Assembly: GCF_001421715.1 (NCBI RefSeq)
Contig: NZ_LMKP01000012.1
Location: 352,501 to 416,500 of the forward strand
DNA from: Sphingomonas sp. Leaf22
Lineage (GTDB): Bacteria > Pseudomonadota > Alphaproteobacteria > Sphingomonadales > Sphingomonadaceae
Direction: 5' to 3'
Length of the DNA stretch: 64,000 nucleotides
This document shows positions 19,778-29,547 of the stretch, piece after piece. Under the pieces are notes generated by a model. That model searched no databases, was not told the origin of the DNA, and saw only the letters and a program-made list of their open reading frames with translations. Both the position numbers and the translations under genes were made by a program. Each line of letters opens with the position of its first letter. The first letter of the stretch is position 1.

Positions 19778-20125
19778 ATGAAATTGCGCCATCTCTTTTC
19801 GCCGGTTCATGCCGTGCGGGACTTTATCGGGTTCGCGCGGACGCGCGAGAAGCATGAATGGTGGTTCCTGCTGGCGTCGATCTGCATCGTGCTGTTGATC
19901 GGATGGGGCTTCGTGCACGATTCCTATTTCGAACGCGTGTACCGGCCGAACATCATCTATGTCGAAAGCTGGCCCGCGAACCGCACCGATGCGGAGATCA
20001 TCGCGCAGCAGAAGATCGACCAGGCCAAGCAGGACGCGGCGAACGCCGAGTTCGAGCGCGAACGCGCCAAGCGGCAGGCCGAGTGGAAGAAGATCGACGA
20101 CAAGCTCAAAAGCTGGGGCATCTGA
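19778..20125 (+). CDS. Hypothetical single-pass membrane protein
   Basis: A 115-aa protein with a basic N-terminal region, one hydrophobic helix (WWFLLASICIVLLIGWGFV, about residues 30-48) and a charged C-terminal coiled coil rich in Lys, Glu and Gln (AQQKIDQAKQDAANAEFERE). Its TGA overlaps the proposed CTG start of ribD. Seen next to ribD it may simply share the transcript. Function unknown. Confidence 0.65.
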   Translation: MKLRHLFSPVHAVRDFIGFARTREKHEWWFLLASICIVLLIGWGFVHDSYFERVYRPNIIYVESWPANRTDAEIIAQQKIDQAKQDAANAEFERERAKRQAEWKKIDDKLKSWGI

Positions 20126-21105
20126 CCGACCCGGTCGAGGATGCGCGCTGGATGGGCGCGGCGCTGACGCTGTCGGCGCGGACGCGTGGGGCCACCGCGC
20201 CCAATCCCAATGTCGGTTGCATCGTCGTGGCGGACGGCCGGGTGGTCGGGCGCGGCTGGACGCGGGCGGGCGGGCGGCCGCATGCCGAGGCGGTGGCGCT
20301 GGCGCAGGCGGGCGACGCCGCGCGGGGCGCGACCGCCTATGTCACGCTGGAGCCGTGCGCGCATGCGTCGGTGCGCGGGCCGGCCTGTTCGGACCTGCTG
20401 ATCGGGCACGGCGTGGCGCGGGTGGTGATCGGCCTGCGCGATCCTGATCCGCGGACCGACGGGCTGGGGATCGCGCGGTTGCAGGCGGCGGGGATCGCGG
20501 TCGTCAGCGGCGTTTGTGCCGGGGATGCGGCGCGGGCGATGGCGGGGTTCCTGACCCGGCGCGCGCTGGGGCGGCCGTTCGTCACGCTGAAGCTGGCGCT
20601 GTCGCTGGACGGCGCGGTGTCGCGGGCCGATGGCCAGAGCCAGTGGATCACCGGACCGCAGGCACGCGCGCACGGCCATCTGGAGCGCAGCCGCCACGAA
20701 GCGATCCTGGTCGGGCGGGGCACCGCCGAGATCGACCGGCCGAAGCTGGACGTGCGCCTGCCGGGGCTGAACGCGCGCAGTCCGCAGCGGGTGGTGTTGT
20801 CGGCCGATTGCGAGGCGATGGACGGGTTCACGATGCTGCCGGGGGTCGAGGCGCTGTCCGACCTGCCGGGCGACCATGTGCTGGTCGAGGGCGGTGCGGC
20901 GACGGCGGCGGCGTTCCTGCGCGCCGATGCGGTCGACCGGTTGCTGCTGTACCGCGCCCCGATCCTGATCGGCCATGGCCGGACGCTGCCCGATATCGCC
21001 CTGACCGATCTGGCGGCGGCGCATGGCCGCTGGCGACTGCACGACGCCCGGATGCTTGGCAGCGACCGGTTGGAAGTCTACGAGCGCGTCAGGATCGAGC
21101 CATAG
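20122..21105 (+). CDS. ribD: Bifunctional riboflavin biosynthesis deaminase/reductase RibD
   Basis: Carries out the second and third committed steps of riboflavin synthesis. The deaminase domain has PNPNVGC, the zinc motif PHAEAVAL (residues 53-60 of this start) and [12 protein letters not shown]; the reductase domain follows from [16 protein letters not shown] to the C terminus. No ATG fits the expected N terminus. Homologues begin with TDPxxDxRWM, and here those codons follow CTG at 20122, which overlaps the upstream TGA. ATG 20152 is the nearest conventional start but would remove part of helix 1. The start is therefore an inference; the rest is secure. Confidence 0.92.
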   Translation: MTDPVEDARWMGAALTLSARTRGATAPNPNVGCIVVADGRVVGRGWTRAGGRPHAEAVALAQAGDAARGATAYVTLEPCAHASVRGPACSDLLIGHGVARVVIGLRDPDPRTDGLGIARLQAAGIAVVSGVCAGDAARAMAGFLTRRALGRPFVTLKLALSLDGAVSRADGQSQWITGPQARAHGHLERSRHEAILVGRGTAEIDRPKLDVRLPGLNARSPQRVVLSADCEAMDGFTMLPGVEALSDLPGDHVLVEGGAATAAAFLRADAVDRLLLYRAPILIGHGRTLPDIALTDLAAAHGRWRLHDARMLGSDRLEVYERVRIEP

Positions 21106-21116
21106 GCTGGCCCCAT

Positions 21117-21211
21117 CGTCATTCCCGCGCAGGCGGGAATCCATAGCCGCTGACGTTTCGGCACTTTCCCGTCGGCAGCGTGTATGGATTCCCGCCTGCG
21201 CGGGGATGACG
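21117..21211. repeat. Family B palindrome, copy 1
   Basis: A 95-bp inverted repeat with arms CGTCATTCCCGCGCAGGCGG and the complementary CCGCCTGCGCGGGGATGACG, between ribD and ribE. Copy 2 is at 48389. Each arm can also fold alone (CCCGCGCAGGCGGG). Confidence 0.85.
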
Positions 21212-21251
21212 AAGGGCGATGTGTCGATCGATCCGCGAGAAGGAGCGAAGC

Positions 21252-21857
21252 GTGTTCACCGGAATAGTCAGCGACGTAGGGCGCATCGAATCGATCGACG
21301 GGCCGGGCGACCTGCGCGTCCGCATCGGTTGCGCCTATGACACCGCCACCATCGATATGGGCGCGTCGATCGCGTGTTCGGGCGTGTGCCTGACCGTGGT
21401 CGAAAAGGGGCCGGGCTGGTTCGCGGTCGACGTGTCGGGCGAGACGGTGTCGCGCACCGCCGACCAATGGATCGCGGGACGCCCGCTGAACCTCGAACGC
21501 GCGCTGAAGCTGGGCGACGAACTGGGCGGGCATATCGTTACCGGCCATGTCGACGGCGTCGGCACGGTCGTCGACCGGAGCGCCGACAAGGATTCGACGC
21601 GGGTGACTTTCGCGATCGATCGCGCGCTCAGCCCGTTCGTCGCGACCAAGGGATCGGTGACGATCGACGGCGTTTCGCTGACCGTCAACGACGTGGCCGA
21701 CGACGCGACCGGCACCCGCTTCACCGTCAACCTGATCCCCCATACCCAGTCGGTCACGACGCTCGGGGACCTCGCCGAAGGGCAGTCGGTCAATATCGAG
21801 ATCGACGTGCTCGCCCGTTATCTGATGCGAATGGAACAAGTCCGTGGCCAACGCTGA
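21252..21857 (+). CDS. ribE: Riboflavin synthase alpha chain
   Basis: Dismutes two 6,7-dimethyl-8-ribityllumazine molecules to riboflavin. The 201-aa protein has the expected two lumazine-binding barrels: [15 protein letters not shown] (GTG-initiated) with GVCLTVVE, and [15 protein letters not shown] with [13 protein letters not shown] 21252 has AAGGAG 6 nt upstream. The 3' end overlaps the ribB start by 14 bp. Confidence 0.95.
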   Translation: MFTGIVSDVGRIESIDGPGDLRVRIGCAYDTATIDMGASIACSGVCLTVVEKGPGWFAVDVSGETVSRTADQWIAGRPLNLERALKLGDELGGHIVTGHVDGVGTVVDRSADKDSTRVTFAIDRALSPFVATKGSVTIDGVSLTVNDVADDATGTRFTVNLIPHTQSVTTLGDLAEGQSVNIEIDVLARYLMRMEQVRGQR

Positions 21858-22974
21858 ACTGGCGGGTCTCCGCCACGCTTTCCTGTCCTCCCCCGAAGAG
21901 ATCATCGACGAAGCCCGTAACGGGCGGATGTTCATCCTGGTCGATGACGAGGATCGCGAGAATGAGGGCGATCTGGTCATCCCGGCGCAGATGGCGACGC
22001 CCGATGCGGTCAATTTCATGGCGCGGCACGGGCGCGGGCTGATCTGCCTTGCGATGACCAAGTCGCGGGTCGAGCAACTCGGCCTCGACCTGATGGCGCG
22101 CAACAACGGCACGCGGCACGAAACCGCCTTCACCGTCTCGATCGAGGCGCGCGAGGGGGTGACGACCGGCATTTCGGCCGCCGACCGCGCACGGACGATC
22201 GCCGTCGCGATCGATGCGTCGAAGGAAGCGTCGGAGATCGTGACGCCGGGCCATGTGTTCCCGCTGGTCGCACGCGAAGGCGGGGTGCTGGTGCGTGCCG
22301 GCCATACCGAGGCGGCGGTCGACGTGTCGCGTTTGGCCGGCCTCAATCCCTCGGGCGTGATCTGCGAGATCATGAACGAGGACGGGACGATGGCGCGGAT
22401 GGACGACCTGATCGGCTTCGCGCAGCTGCACGGCCTGAAGATCGGGACGATCCGCGACCTGATCGCGTATCGCCGTCGCCACGACCATCTGGTCGAAAAG
22501 CGCGCGGACACGGTGTTCGAAAGCGAATGGGGCGGCGAATGGCGCGCCATGACCTTCTGGAACAAGGCGACCGGCAGCGAGCAGGTCGCGCTGGTCAAGG
22601 GGCTGATCGATCCGAGCAAGCCGACGCTGGTGCGGATGCACGCGCTGTCGCCGTTCGCCGACCTGTTCGGTGAAGGCGGCGAGCGCGGCGGGCTGCTGCG
22701 CCAGTCGATGCGGATCATCGGCGAGGAGGGCGCGGGCGTCGTCGTCGTCATCAACCGCCCGCGGCCCGACGGGCTGACGCTGGCGATCCATGCTCGCAGC
22801 GGCGCGCCGGTGCCCGACATGGAGGAACTGCGCGACTATGGCGTCGGCGCGATGATCCTGAACGAACTGGGCGTCGAGGACATGGTGGTGCTGACCAACA
22901 CCCATCACACGCTGGTGGGGCTCGACGGCTATGGGCTGAAAATCGTCGGCGAACGGCCGATCACGGAGAATTGA
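21844..22974 (+). CDS. ribB: 3,4-dihydroxy-2-butanone-4-phosphate synthase with degenerate GTP cyclohydrolase II-like domain
   Basis: N-terminal DHBP synthase domain (residues about 20-220) with [58 protein letters not shown] and the glutamate-rich [10 protein letters not shown]: all catalytic elements are present. The C-terminal domain resembles GTP cyclohydrolase II but lacks the three zinc-binding Cys: the region normally reading HSEC...C.C reads [19 protein letters not shown]. So only the DHBPS activity is expected, and GTP cyclohydrolase II should be encoded elsewhere. The start is GTG 21844, inside ribE. Confidence 0.93.
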   Translation: MANAELAGLRHAFLSSPEEIIDEARNGRMFILVDDEDRENEGDLVIPAQMATPDAVNFMARHGRGLICLAMTKSRVEQLGLDLMARNNGTRHETAFTVSIEAREGVTTGISAADRARTIAVAIDASKEASEIVTPGHVFPLVAREGGVLVRAGHTEAAVDVSRLAGLNPSGVICEIMNEDGTMARMDDLIGFAQLHGLKIGTIRDLIAYRRRHDHLVEKRADTVFESEWGGEWRAMTFWNKATGSEQVALVKGLIDPSKPTLVRMHALSPFADLFGEGGERGGLLRQSMRIIGEEGAGVVVVINRPRPDGLTLAIHARSGAPVPDMEELRDYGVGAMILNELGVEDMVVLTNTHHTLVGLDGYGLKIVGERPITEN

Positions 22975-22975
22975 T

Positions 22976-23398
22976 ATGGCCAAGATACTGATCGTCGAGG
23001 CGCGGTTTTACGACCATCTGAACGACCTGCTGCTCGAAGGTGCGCGGGCGGCGATCGAGGCGGCGGGGCACGAACACGAGACGGTGACCGTACCCGGCGC
23101 GCTGGAAGTACCCGGTGCGATCGCGATCGCCGATGCGGCGGAAGTCTATGACGCGTTCGTCGCGCTGGGCGTCATCATCCGCGGCGAGACCTATCATTTC
23201 GAGGTCGTGTCGAACGAGAGCGCGCGCGGGATCATGAACCTGAGTCTCGAAGGCGTGCCGGTCGGCAACGGCATCCTGACCGTCGAGAACGAGGCGCAGG
23301 CGCTGACGCGGGCGAAGCGGGACGAGAAGGACAAGGGCGGCGAGGCGGCCAAGGCGGCGCTGGCGATGATGGAATTGCGCGAGCGGTTTTCGGTTTGA
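22976..23398 (+). CDS. ribH: 6,7-dimethyl-8-ribityllumazine synthase
   Basis: Penultimate enzyme of riboflavin synthesis, forming lumazine from the DHBP and pyrimidine intermediates. The 140-aa product has [12 protein letters not shown] and the catalytic His at residue 74 in [12 protein letters not shown], plus [13 protein letters not shown]. It begins 1 bp after the ribB stop, completing a ribD-ribE-ribB-ribH string. No FMN riboswitch was recognised before ribD or ribE. A family A palindrome follows. Confidence 0.95.
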   Translation: MAKILIVEARFYDHLNDLLLEGARAAIEAAGHEHETVTVPGALEVPGAIAIADAAEVYDAFVALGVIIRGETYHFEVVSNESARGIMNLSLEGVPVGNGILTVENEAQALTRAKRDEKDKGGEAAKAALAMMELRERFSV

Positions 23399-23406
23399 CG
23401 ATGTAG

Positions 23407-23536
23407 CTCCTCCCCGGCACGGGGAGGGGGACCGCCGCGAAGCGGTGGTGGAGGGGGATTTCCACTGGCGTTCCGTTTGCGGAGACCCCCCTCCACCAGC
23501 CTGCGGCTCGTCCCCCTCCCCGTGCCGGGGAGGATT
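23407..23536. repeat. Family A palindromic element, copy 4
   Basis: A 130-bp inverted repeat between convergent ribH and the PEBP gene: outer arms CTCCCCGGCACGGGGAGG, inner arms GTGGTGGAGGGGG and CCCCCCTCCACCA. It ends one base before the stop codon of the PEBP gene, so it can act as terminator for either strand. Confidence 0.87.
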
Positions 23537-24154
23537 TTAGGCCGGCACTACGCCTCCGACCGGACCTATTTCCGCCGGTTCGCCGCGCGAATAGATGCCG
23601 GTGAGGACGCCGGCGGCGAGGACGCGGCCGGCCATCGCTTCCATCACCGCGCCGCGACCCGGATTGGGGTCGAGCTGCGGCGCGTCCTTCAGCGCGAACA
23701 GCTGGAAAGCGTAGCGATGTTCGCCGTGCCCGGTCGGGGGATCGGGCGGCAGCCAGCCTTCGCGCAGATAGCTGTTGCGGCCGACATCGCCGTGCGCGGC
23801 ATCGCCGTCGCCATCGGGGCGGATCGCACCTTCGGCGACCTGCCCGTCGGCAGCGGGTATGCCCCACAGGATCGCGTGGACCAGCGGCTGGGTCGAGGGG
23901 GCGTCGGGGTCCTCGACGATCAGCGCCAGCGACGTCGCTTCCGGAGGAACGCCGCGCCAGTGCAGCGGCGGTGAGACCCCTTCGCCGTCGGCGGTGAAGC
24001 GTTCGGGCAGCCGCTGTCCGTCGGCAAAGGCGAGGCTGGCGAGGTCGAGGCTGGCGAAGCTGCCCAGCGCCGGATCGACGATCGTCAGCTTCGACGCGCC
24101 CGCGCGGACATTGTGCAGCAAGGCGCCCAGCCACCCCGGAACATGTTCGAGCAT
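23537..24154 (-). CDS. YbhB/YbcL family Raf kinase inhibitor-like protein (PEBP)
   Basis: A 205-aa phosphatidylethanolamine-binding-fold protein. Family motifs: GEGVSPPLHWRGVPPEATSLALIVEDPDAP, HAILWGIPA, GRNSYLREGWLPPDPPTGHGEHRYAFQLFALK. Bacterial members are of unclear role; anion or lipid binding has been suggested. ATG 24154 has AAAGGA upstream. The frame is open further upstream but that part is Arg-rich and not protein-like. Confidence 0.88.
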   Translation of the reverse strand: MLEHVPGWLGALLHNVRAGASKLTIVDPALGSFASLDLASLAFADGQRLPERFTADGEGVSPPLHWRGVPPEATSLALIVEDPDAPSTQPLVHAILWGIPAADGQVAEGAIRPDGDGDAAHGDVGRNSYLREGWLPPDPPTGHGEHRYAFQLFALKDAPQLDPNPGRGAVMEAMAGRVLAAGVLTGIYSRGEPAEIGPVGGVVPA

Positions 24155-24577
24155 GATGGTCCTTTCGTCGCAATGGTCCGCCGATAACCGGCGAGACCGG
24201 CGGCAAGGTCCGCGGGGCCGGTAGAAATCCTGTCGCGAAGGTTTCCGTGTCCGTGGTGTCAGACCGCTGCGAACGTCGCAGGCCTGGCCGGAAACGCGCC
24301 GTACCCCCGCGCCGGCGAGGGGCGGCACCAAGGATAACAACGGCTTGCGCTCAGGACCCCGGCCCCCCGCCTGCGCGGGCGTACGCCTGCTGGCGGTCAG
24401 TGCCGGTGTCCGCCGTCGCCCCGGCCCCCCGCCTGCGCGGGCGTACGGCAGGGGGCGGGAATCGGTACGGTCGCCTGTGTCGGGGTGAGACGGGCCATGG
24501 CCGGCAATGACGGGCCGATCGGATACGAATGGGCATTATTGCGTTGCAGCATGGAATCGATTTATCCGGAGACCGCC
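24155..24577. other. Gap between PEBP and patatin genes
   Basis: This 423-bp non-coding stretch contains two direct copies of a family B-like arm: CCGGCCCCCCGCCTGCGCGG followed by GCGTACG, starting near 24359 and 24421, separated by about 30 bp. Unlike other copies these are in the same orientation. The last part holds the patatin leader with CCGGAGACC before the ATG. No convincing gene. Confidence 0.6.
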
Positions 24578-25612
24578 ATGACCGCACCCGCCCAATCGCC
24601 GCGTCTGGCGCTCGCGTTGCAAGGGGGTGGCGCGCATGGTGCCTATGGCTGGGGGGTGCTCGACCGGCTGCTCGAAGAAGACTGGCCGATCGTCGCGGTA
24701 AGCGGCGCGTCGGCCGGGGCGCTGAACGGTGCGGCGCTAGTCACCGGCTATGCCAGCGGCGGGCGGCAGGGGGCGAAGGACGCGCTGGCGCGGTTGTGGG
24801 ACAGCGTTTCGCGCAACTCGCCGTTGCAGGCGTTCGATACCGATTTCTGGATGATGCCGGCGTTCGAACCGTTCCTCCGCCGGTCGCTGGAATTCAGTAA
24901 ACTGTTCAGCCGCTATATCGCGCCGCTGTCGCCGGGATTGCGGGACATGCGGGCGCTGCGGCGGGTAGTCGGCGACAGCCTCGACCTCTCGCTGCTGACG
25001 TCGCCCGACGCGATCCCGTTGTCGATCGCCGCGACGCGGGTCGCGACCGGGGCGGCGCGGCTGTTCCGGAATGACGAGATCACGCTCGGTGCACTGATGG
25101 CGTCGGCCTGCCTGCCCGATCTGTTCGGGCCGGTGACGATCGACGGCGAACCCTATTGGGATGGCGGCTTTTCGGCCAATCCGGCGCTGGAGCCGCTGAT
25201 CTTCAACGGGCATGGACAGACCGACATGCTGATCGTGCAGATCACGCCGTTCGCCACCCACGAGACGCCCGACACGCTGGTCGAGGTGATGGGCCGGATG
25301 AGCGATATCGGGTTCAACGCCTGCCTGTTGCGCGACCTGAAGGCGTTGACCGAGGTGCAGACGATCGCGCGGCGCGCGCCGCCGATCGACGATACTTTCA
25401 CGGCACTGGCGCAGACCAACCTGCACCTGATGGAGGCCGCGCCGGCACTGTCCGAGCGGGGACCGACCGGCAAGAGCGATACGCGCCGGTCGCAGCTGGA
25501 GGCGTTGCGCGAACTAGGCCGGGCGACGGCGGATGCGTGGCTGGCCACGCATGGCGCGCAGCTGGGGCAGGGATCGACGCTGACCGAATTGCCCGAGGCG
25601 GTGGCGGCGTAA
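24578..25612 (+). CDS. Patatin-like phospholipase
   Basis: A 344-aa predicted lipid acyl hydrolase using a Ser-Asp dyad. The oxyanion-hole glycines are in QGGGAHGAYGWG (residues 15-26), the nucleophile is Ser45 in GASAG, and the Asp is in YWDGGFSANPAL. No signal peptide was seen, so it is cytoplasmic or secreted by a specialised route. ATG 24578 is preferred for its GGAG site; an ATG 27 nt upstream is possible. Ends exactly where the convergent Rieske gene ends. Confidence 0.9.
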   Translation: MTAPAQSPRLALALQGGGAHGAYGWGVLDRLLEEDWPIVAVSGASAGALNGAALVTGYASGGRQGAKDALARLWDSVSRNSPLQAFDTDFWMMPAFEPFLRRSLEFSKLFSRYIAPLSPGLRDMRALRRVVGDSLDLSLLTSPDAIPLSIAATRVATGAARLFRNDEITLGALMASACLPDLFGPVTIDGEPYWDGGFSANPALEPLIFNGHGQTDMLIVQITPFATHETPDTLVEVMGRMSDIGFNACLLRDLKALTEVQTIARRAPPIDDTFTALAQTNLHLMEAAPALSERGPTGKSDTRRSQLEALRELGRATADAWLATHGAQLGQGSTLTELPEAVAA

Positions 25613-25972
25613 TCAGGCGGTGACGATCGCGCCGTCGGCGAGCGTCACCGGCCATGGCGTCAACGACTGGCCGGGGCAGGGGCCGCCGAGGCACCTGCCA
25701 TCGTCGATCGCGAACAGCGCGGCGTGCCAGCTACAGGTGATCGCGCTGCCGTCGGGCGTCAGATAGGCGTCGAGCGTCTGGGCGAGGGGCAGGCCCATAT
25801 GCGGGCAGCGGTCGACATAGCCGACCACCGCATCGCCGCGCCGCACGACGAAGCCGTGGAAGCGCCCGGCGCGCAGTTGCAGCACGTAATTGCGTGCGCG
25901 ACCGTCGGCGATGTCGGTCAAGGCTCCAAGCGTCACCCCGGCCGGGGTGGCGAAGACGCGGGTGTCGATCAT
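25613..25972 (-). CDS. Rieske [2Fe-2S] protein of the homogentisate operon
   Basis: A 119-aa single-domain Rieske protein with cluster motifs CPHMGLPL and CSWHAALF (C-x-H and C-x2-H). It starts within the hmgA stop codon (ATGA), so it is translated with hmgA. Stand-alone Rieske proteins of this size act as electron donors or as accessory subunits; a role in tyrosine catabolism is an inference from the operon only. Confidence 0.85.
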   Translation of the reverse strand: MIDTRVFATPAGVTLGALTDIADGRARNYVLQLRAGRFHGFVVRRGDAVVGYVDRCPHMGLPLAQTLDAYLTPDGSAITCSWHAALFAIDDGRCLGGPCPGQSLTPWPVTLADGAIVTA

Positions 25973-27252
25973 CCGGGCAGGCGTGCCTTGGCGAAACCGG
26001 TCCAGACATCGTCATAGTCGAGTTGCATGGTCGGCGATGCCATCGCCCAGCGACTCGGCTTCACGACGTGGCGGGTTTCGAACATGAAGGCCATGGTGTC
26101 GGTGATCTTGTGCGGTTTAAGCTCGGCGGCGACGGCCTTGTCATAGCTGGCCTGATCGGGGCCGTGGCCGTTCATCTGGTTGTGCAGCGACGCGCCGCCG
26201 GGGGCGAAGCCGCCTTCCTTCGCGTCATAGGCACCGGTGATGAGTCCCATGAACTCGCTCATGACGTTGCGGTGGAACCAGGGCGGGCGGAACGTGTCTT
26301 CGGCGACCATCCAGCGCGGCGGAAAGATCACGAAGTCGCAATTGGCAGTGCCGGGTGTGTCGCTGGGCGCGGTCAGCACGGTGAAGATCGACGGATCGGG
26401 ATGGTCGAAACTGACGGTGTTGATCGTGTTGAAGCGGGTCAGGTCATAGCGGCACGGCCCGAGATTGCCGTGCCACGCGACCACGTCGAACGGGCTGTGG
26501 TCGAGGGTGGTGGTCCACAGGCCGCCCTGAAACTTCTGGATCACTTCGCAGGGGGTGTCGCGATCCTCATACCATGCCGATGGCGTCTCGAAATCGCGGG
26601 GGTTGGCGAGGCCGTTGGCGCCGATCGGTCCGAGATCGGGCAGGCGGAACAGGCTGCCGTAATTCTCGCAGACATAGCCGCGCGCCGCGCCATCGGGTAG
26701 CGACACGCGGAAGCGGACGCCGCGCGGGATCAGGGCGATCTGGAGCGGGGCGATATCGATCCGGCCGAGTTCGGTGTCGATCGCCAGCCGACCCTGCTGC
26801 GGCACGATCAGCAATTCGCCATCAGCCGAGAAGAAGGCGCGCGCCATGTCCTGGTTCGCGGCATAGAGGTGGATGCCGACGCCGCTCTGCGCCGCGACGT
26901 CGCCGGTCGCGCCATAGGTCACGAGACCGTCGACCCAGTCGGTCGGTTCGGTCGGCAAGGGCAACGGGTCCCAGCGCATGCGGTTGGGGCTGGGCGGTGG
27001 ACCGGCGATCGGTGCGGTCTCGACGGTCGTTGCGCCGGTGTACGGCACGAACGCGCCGTGATTGGCGGTCGGGCGCAGGCGATAGAGCCACGAACGCCGG
27101 TTCTCGCCGCGCGGCGCGGTGAAGGCGGTGCCGGAGAGTTGTTCAGCATACAGGCCGAACGGGACATGCTGCGGGCTGTTGCGACCGATCGGCAGCGCAT
27201 CCGCGACGGCTTCGGTGGCGATGTGGTTGGCGAAACCGGGGTGGTAGGTCAT
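25969..27252 (-). CDS. hmgA: Homogentisate 1,2-dioxygenase
   Basis: Ring-opening Fe(II) dioxygenase of tyrosine and phenylalanine catabolism, forming maleylacetoacetate. The 427-aa protein carries the family signatures [69 protein letters not shown] and [31 protein letters not shown] 27252 has GAGGTG upstream. It lies between hppD and the Rieske gene in one minus-strand operon; maleylacetoacetate isomerase and fumarylacetoacetase are not in the window. Confidence 0.96.
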   Translation of the reverse strand: MTYHPGFANHIATEAVADALPIGRNSPQHVPFGLYAEQLSGTAFTAPRGENRRSWLYRLRPTANHGAFVPYTGATTVETAPIAGPPPSPNRMRWDPLPLPTEPTDWVDGLVTYGATGDVAAQSGVGIHLYAANQDMARAFFSADGELLIVPQQGRLAIDTELGRIDIAPLQIALIPRGVRFRVSLPDGAARGYVCENYGSLFRLPDLGPIGANGLANPRDFETPSAWYEDRDTPCEVIQKFQGGLWTTTLDHSPFDVVAWHGNLGPCRYDLTRFNTINTVSFDHPDPSIFTVLTAPSDTPGTANCDFVIFPPRWMVAEDTFRPPWFHRNVMSEFMGLITGAYDAKEGGFAPGGASLHNQMNGHGPDQASYDKAVAAELKPHKITDTMAFMFETRHVVKPSRWAMASPTMQLDYDDVWTGFAKARLPG

Positions 27253-27266
27253 GATCACCTCATCAA

Positions 27267-27289
27267 TCCTCCCTGGTACGGGGAGGAGC
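27267..27289. repeat. Half of a family A element
   Basis: A single outer hairpin CCTCCCTGGTACGGGGAGG without the second half, in the hppD-hmgA gap. Probably a decayed or partial copy. The rest of the gap (27290-27402) is GC-rich with further small inverted repeats. Confidence 0.6.
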
Positions 27290-27402
27290 TTGATCGTTGC
27301 CCGCCGGGCCGTCAGTCGCGGCAAAGCCGCGCCTTATGGCCCGGCTCCGCTGCGCTGGCCGGGCGGGGCCGGGCACCTGCGTGCCCGCATCCGGCCGATG
27401 CC

Positions 27403-28470
27403 TCAAGCATCGACCGTAATGACGCCCCGCCGGATCTGATCGAGCTCGATGCTTTCGTACAACGCCTGAAAATTGCCGTTGCCGAACCCTTCATTGCCCT
27501 TGCGCTGAATGATTTCGAAGAAGATCGGCCCGAACATCGGTTCGGTGAAGATCTGCAGCAGCAACCCTTCCTCGCCGACATTGCCGTCGATCAGGATGCG
27601 GTTGCGGCGCAGGCGTTCGAGATCCTCGCCGTGGCCGGGTACGCGCTTGTCGACCAGTTCGTAATAGGTCTCGATCGTGTCCTGCAACTTCACGCCGCGC
27701 GCGCGCAGCTTTTCGACGGTGTCGAAGATGTCGGCGGTGGTGAAGGCGAGGTGCTGGATGCCTTCGCCATTATAGTCGCGGATGAATTCCTCGATCTGGC
27801 TCTTGTCGTCCTGGCTTTCGTTCAGCGGGATGCGGATCGCCTTGTCCGGCGCGATCATCGCCTGGCTGAACAGGCCGGTCGCCTTGCCCTTGATGTCGAA
27901 ATATTTCTGTTCTTCGAACCCGAAGATCTGGTTGTAGAAGGTCGACCAGGTTCGCATCTGCCCGCGCTTCACATTGTGGGTCAGATGGTCAAGCAGGTCG
28001 AGACCGACATTGTTGGCGGCCTCCGCCTCGGCAGCGCCGGGAATCGCGTCCCAGTCGTCGTACAGCGATCCGGCCGCGCCGTGCCGGTCGACCAGATACA
28101 GCATCGATCCGCCGATGCCCTGCAACGCATAGCCTTCGCCGAGCACGCCTAGCGCCGGATCGGCGGGCGTCGCACCGCGCGCGACGGCGGCTTCGAACGC
28201 GGCTTTCGCATCGGCGACGCGGAACGCCATCCCCGATGCCGACGGTCCATGCTGCGCAGCAAAGTCCGCAGCATGGCCGTTCGGAATACGGTTGAGCAGT
28301 AGGTTGATCCGGCCCTGCTTGTAGCGCACGACGTCGCGGCTGCGATGCTTCGATGCGGCGACGAAGCCGAATTGTTCGAGCTGGGCGGCCATGCGGTCGA
28401 GATCGGGGGCAGTGAATTCGCAGAATTCGAAACCGTCGAGACCCATCGGGTTGACGTCCATATGCTCCAC
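27403..28470 (-). CDS. hppD: 4-hydroxyphenylpyruvate dioxygenase
   Basis: Converts 4-hydroxyphenylpyruvate to homogentisate, the substrate of the next enzyme in the operon. The 355-aa protein shows the three iron ligands: first His in LLDHLTHNV, second in GIQHLAF and Glu in FGPIFFEIIQRKGNEGFGNGNF. The GTG at 28470 has GGAGG 8 nt upstream and is preferred over ATG three codons later. A perfect palindrome lies just upstream. Confidence 0.96.
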   Translation of the reverse strand: MEHMDVNPMGLDGFEFCEFTAPDLDRMAAQLEQFGFVAASKHRSRDVVRYKQGRINLLLNRIPNGHAADFAAQHGPSASGMAFRVADAKAAFEAAVARGATPADPALGVLGEGYALQGIGGSMLYLVDRHGAAGSLYDDWDAIPGAAEAEAANNVGLDLLDHLTHNVKRGQMRTWSTFYNQIFGFEEQKYFDIKGKATGLFSQAMIAPDKAIRIPLNESQDDKSQIEEFIRDYNGEGIQHLAFTTADIFDTVEKLRARGVKLQDTIETYYELVDKRVPGHGEDLERLRRNRILIDGNVGEEGLLLQIFTEPMFGPIFFEIIQRKGNEGFGNGNFQALYESIELDQIRRGVITVDA

Positions 28471-28486
28471 GGCGGCATCCTCCTAA

Positions 28487-28506
28487 TTCGTATCAATTGA
28501 TACGAA
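28487..28506. promoter_or_regulatory. Perfect 20-bp palindrome upstream of hppD
   Basis: TTCGTATCAATTGATACGAA is an exact inverted repeat in the 43-bp gap between the LysR stop and the hppD start, immediately before the ribosome site. AT-rich perfect dyads of this kind are typical operators of dimeric regulators of MarR, TetR or IclR type. LysR sites usually look like T-N11-A, so the adjacent regulator is not the obvious ligand. Confidence 0.75.
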
Positions 28507-28513
28507 ACTGATC

Positions 28514-29419
28514 CTAACCGACCGATGTGTCAAGCGGCTCCCATGGTGGCGGCGACAGGCGATCGGCGAGGAAATCGATAAAGGCGCTGACCGCCGGGCG
28601 CGGCTGGGCAGCGTGCAGCGCGTGGATGGCAAGGTCATGGGCCCCCTCCCATTCGGGCAGGACGCGGACCAGCCGACCATCGGCCAGCGCCTTGCCGACA
28701 TCCCATAGCGATCGCAGCGCGATACCGACCCCGGCCAGTGCCAGTTCACGGACGATCTCACTCGAATCGGTGCGAACGTGCGACACACCCTCGACCACGG
28801 CGCGCCGGGCGGGTCGCAGCAGCGTCCACGGCAATTGCCCCTCCGCCGCGAGCAGGCGGTGGCCGGCCAGCGCGGCGGGGCTGGTCGGCACGCCGTGCGC
28901 GGCCAGATAGGCGGGACTGGCGCACACCACCCGCCGGTTGCCCGCCAACCGCCGCGCGACATAGCCGGCAGGCGGGTCGGCGGTGATGCGGATCGCACAG
29001 TCGATCCGGCCGGCGGCCAGATCGACATAGCCGTCCGACAACGTCAGTTCGAGGGCGACCGCCGGATAGAGACGCAGGAAGTCGCCGAGATGGGGCGCGA
29101 TGTGCAGCCGTGCGAACGAGGTCGGTGCGGCGATGCGGAGCGGGCCGGCAGGAGCGGAAGCGGCACCGGTCACCCGCGCCTCCGCTGCGGCAAGCGCGGC
29201 GAGAATCTGCTTCAGGTCGGCATGGAGTTGCGTACCGACCGGGGTCGGGTGCAGCCGCCGGGTCGTTCGCTCGATCAATCGCACCCCGAGCCGCGCCTCC
29301 AGCCGGGCCAGCCGTTTCGAGACCATCGCCGGCGATGTGCCGCTGGCCCGTGCGGTCGCGGCGATGCTGCCGCTGTCGAGGATCGCGACGAAGAGCGCAT
29401 GGTCGGGGTCGAGCGTCAT
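28514..29419 (-). CDS. LysR-family transcriptional regulator
   Basis: A 301-aa regulator with an N-terminal winged HTH ([53 protein letters not shown]) and a C-terminal periplasmic-binding-type effector domain. ATG 29419 has GGAGG 5 nt upstream and is preferred over the ATG four codons earlier. It is in the same direction as hppD and divergent from glcB, so it may control either; the effector is unknown. Confidence 0.9.
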   Translation of the reverse strand: MTLDPDHALFVAILDSGSIAATARASGTSPAMVSKRLARLEARLGVRLIERTTRRLHPTPVGTQLHADLKQILAALAAAEARVTGAASAPAGPLRIAAPTSFARLHIAPHLGDFLRLYPAVALELTLSDGYVDLAAGRIDCAIRITADPPAGYVARRLAGNRRVVCASPAYLAAHGVPTSPAALAGHRLLAAEGQLPWTLLRPARRAVVEGVSHVRTDSSEIVRELALAGVGIALRSLWDVGKALADGRLVRVLPEWEGAHDLAIHALHAAQPRPAVSAFIDFLADRLSPPPWEPLDTSVG

Positions 29420-29547
29420 TCGTTCCTCCATGGAATGACTGTCCTGCGATTATGATCGCTACCGATGCGAAAAGCGAGGTGGTAGCACTTCGTCGCACAA
29501 CAACCGTCCTTCCGGGATTTGCCGGTACGACGTGCGGGGAGGATGCC

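Noticed and set aside
24359..24450. Two similar arms as a possible minimal CRISPR array
   Set aside because: Only two units, arms match a dispersed palindrome family, and no cas genes are present.
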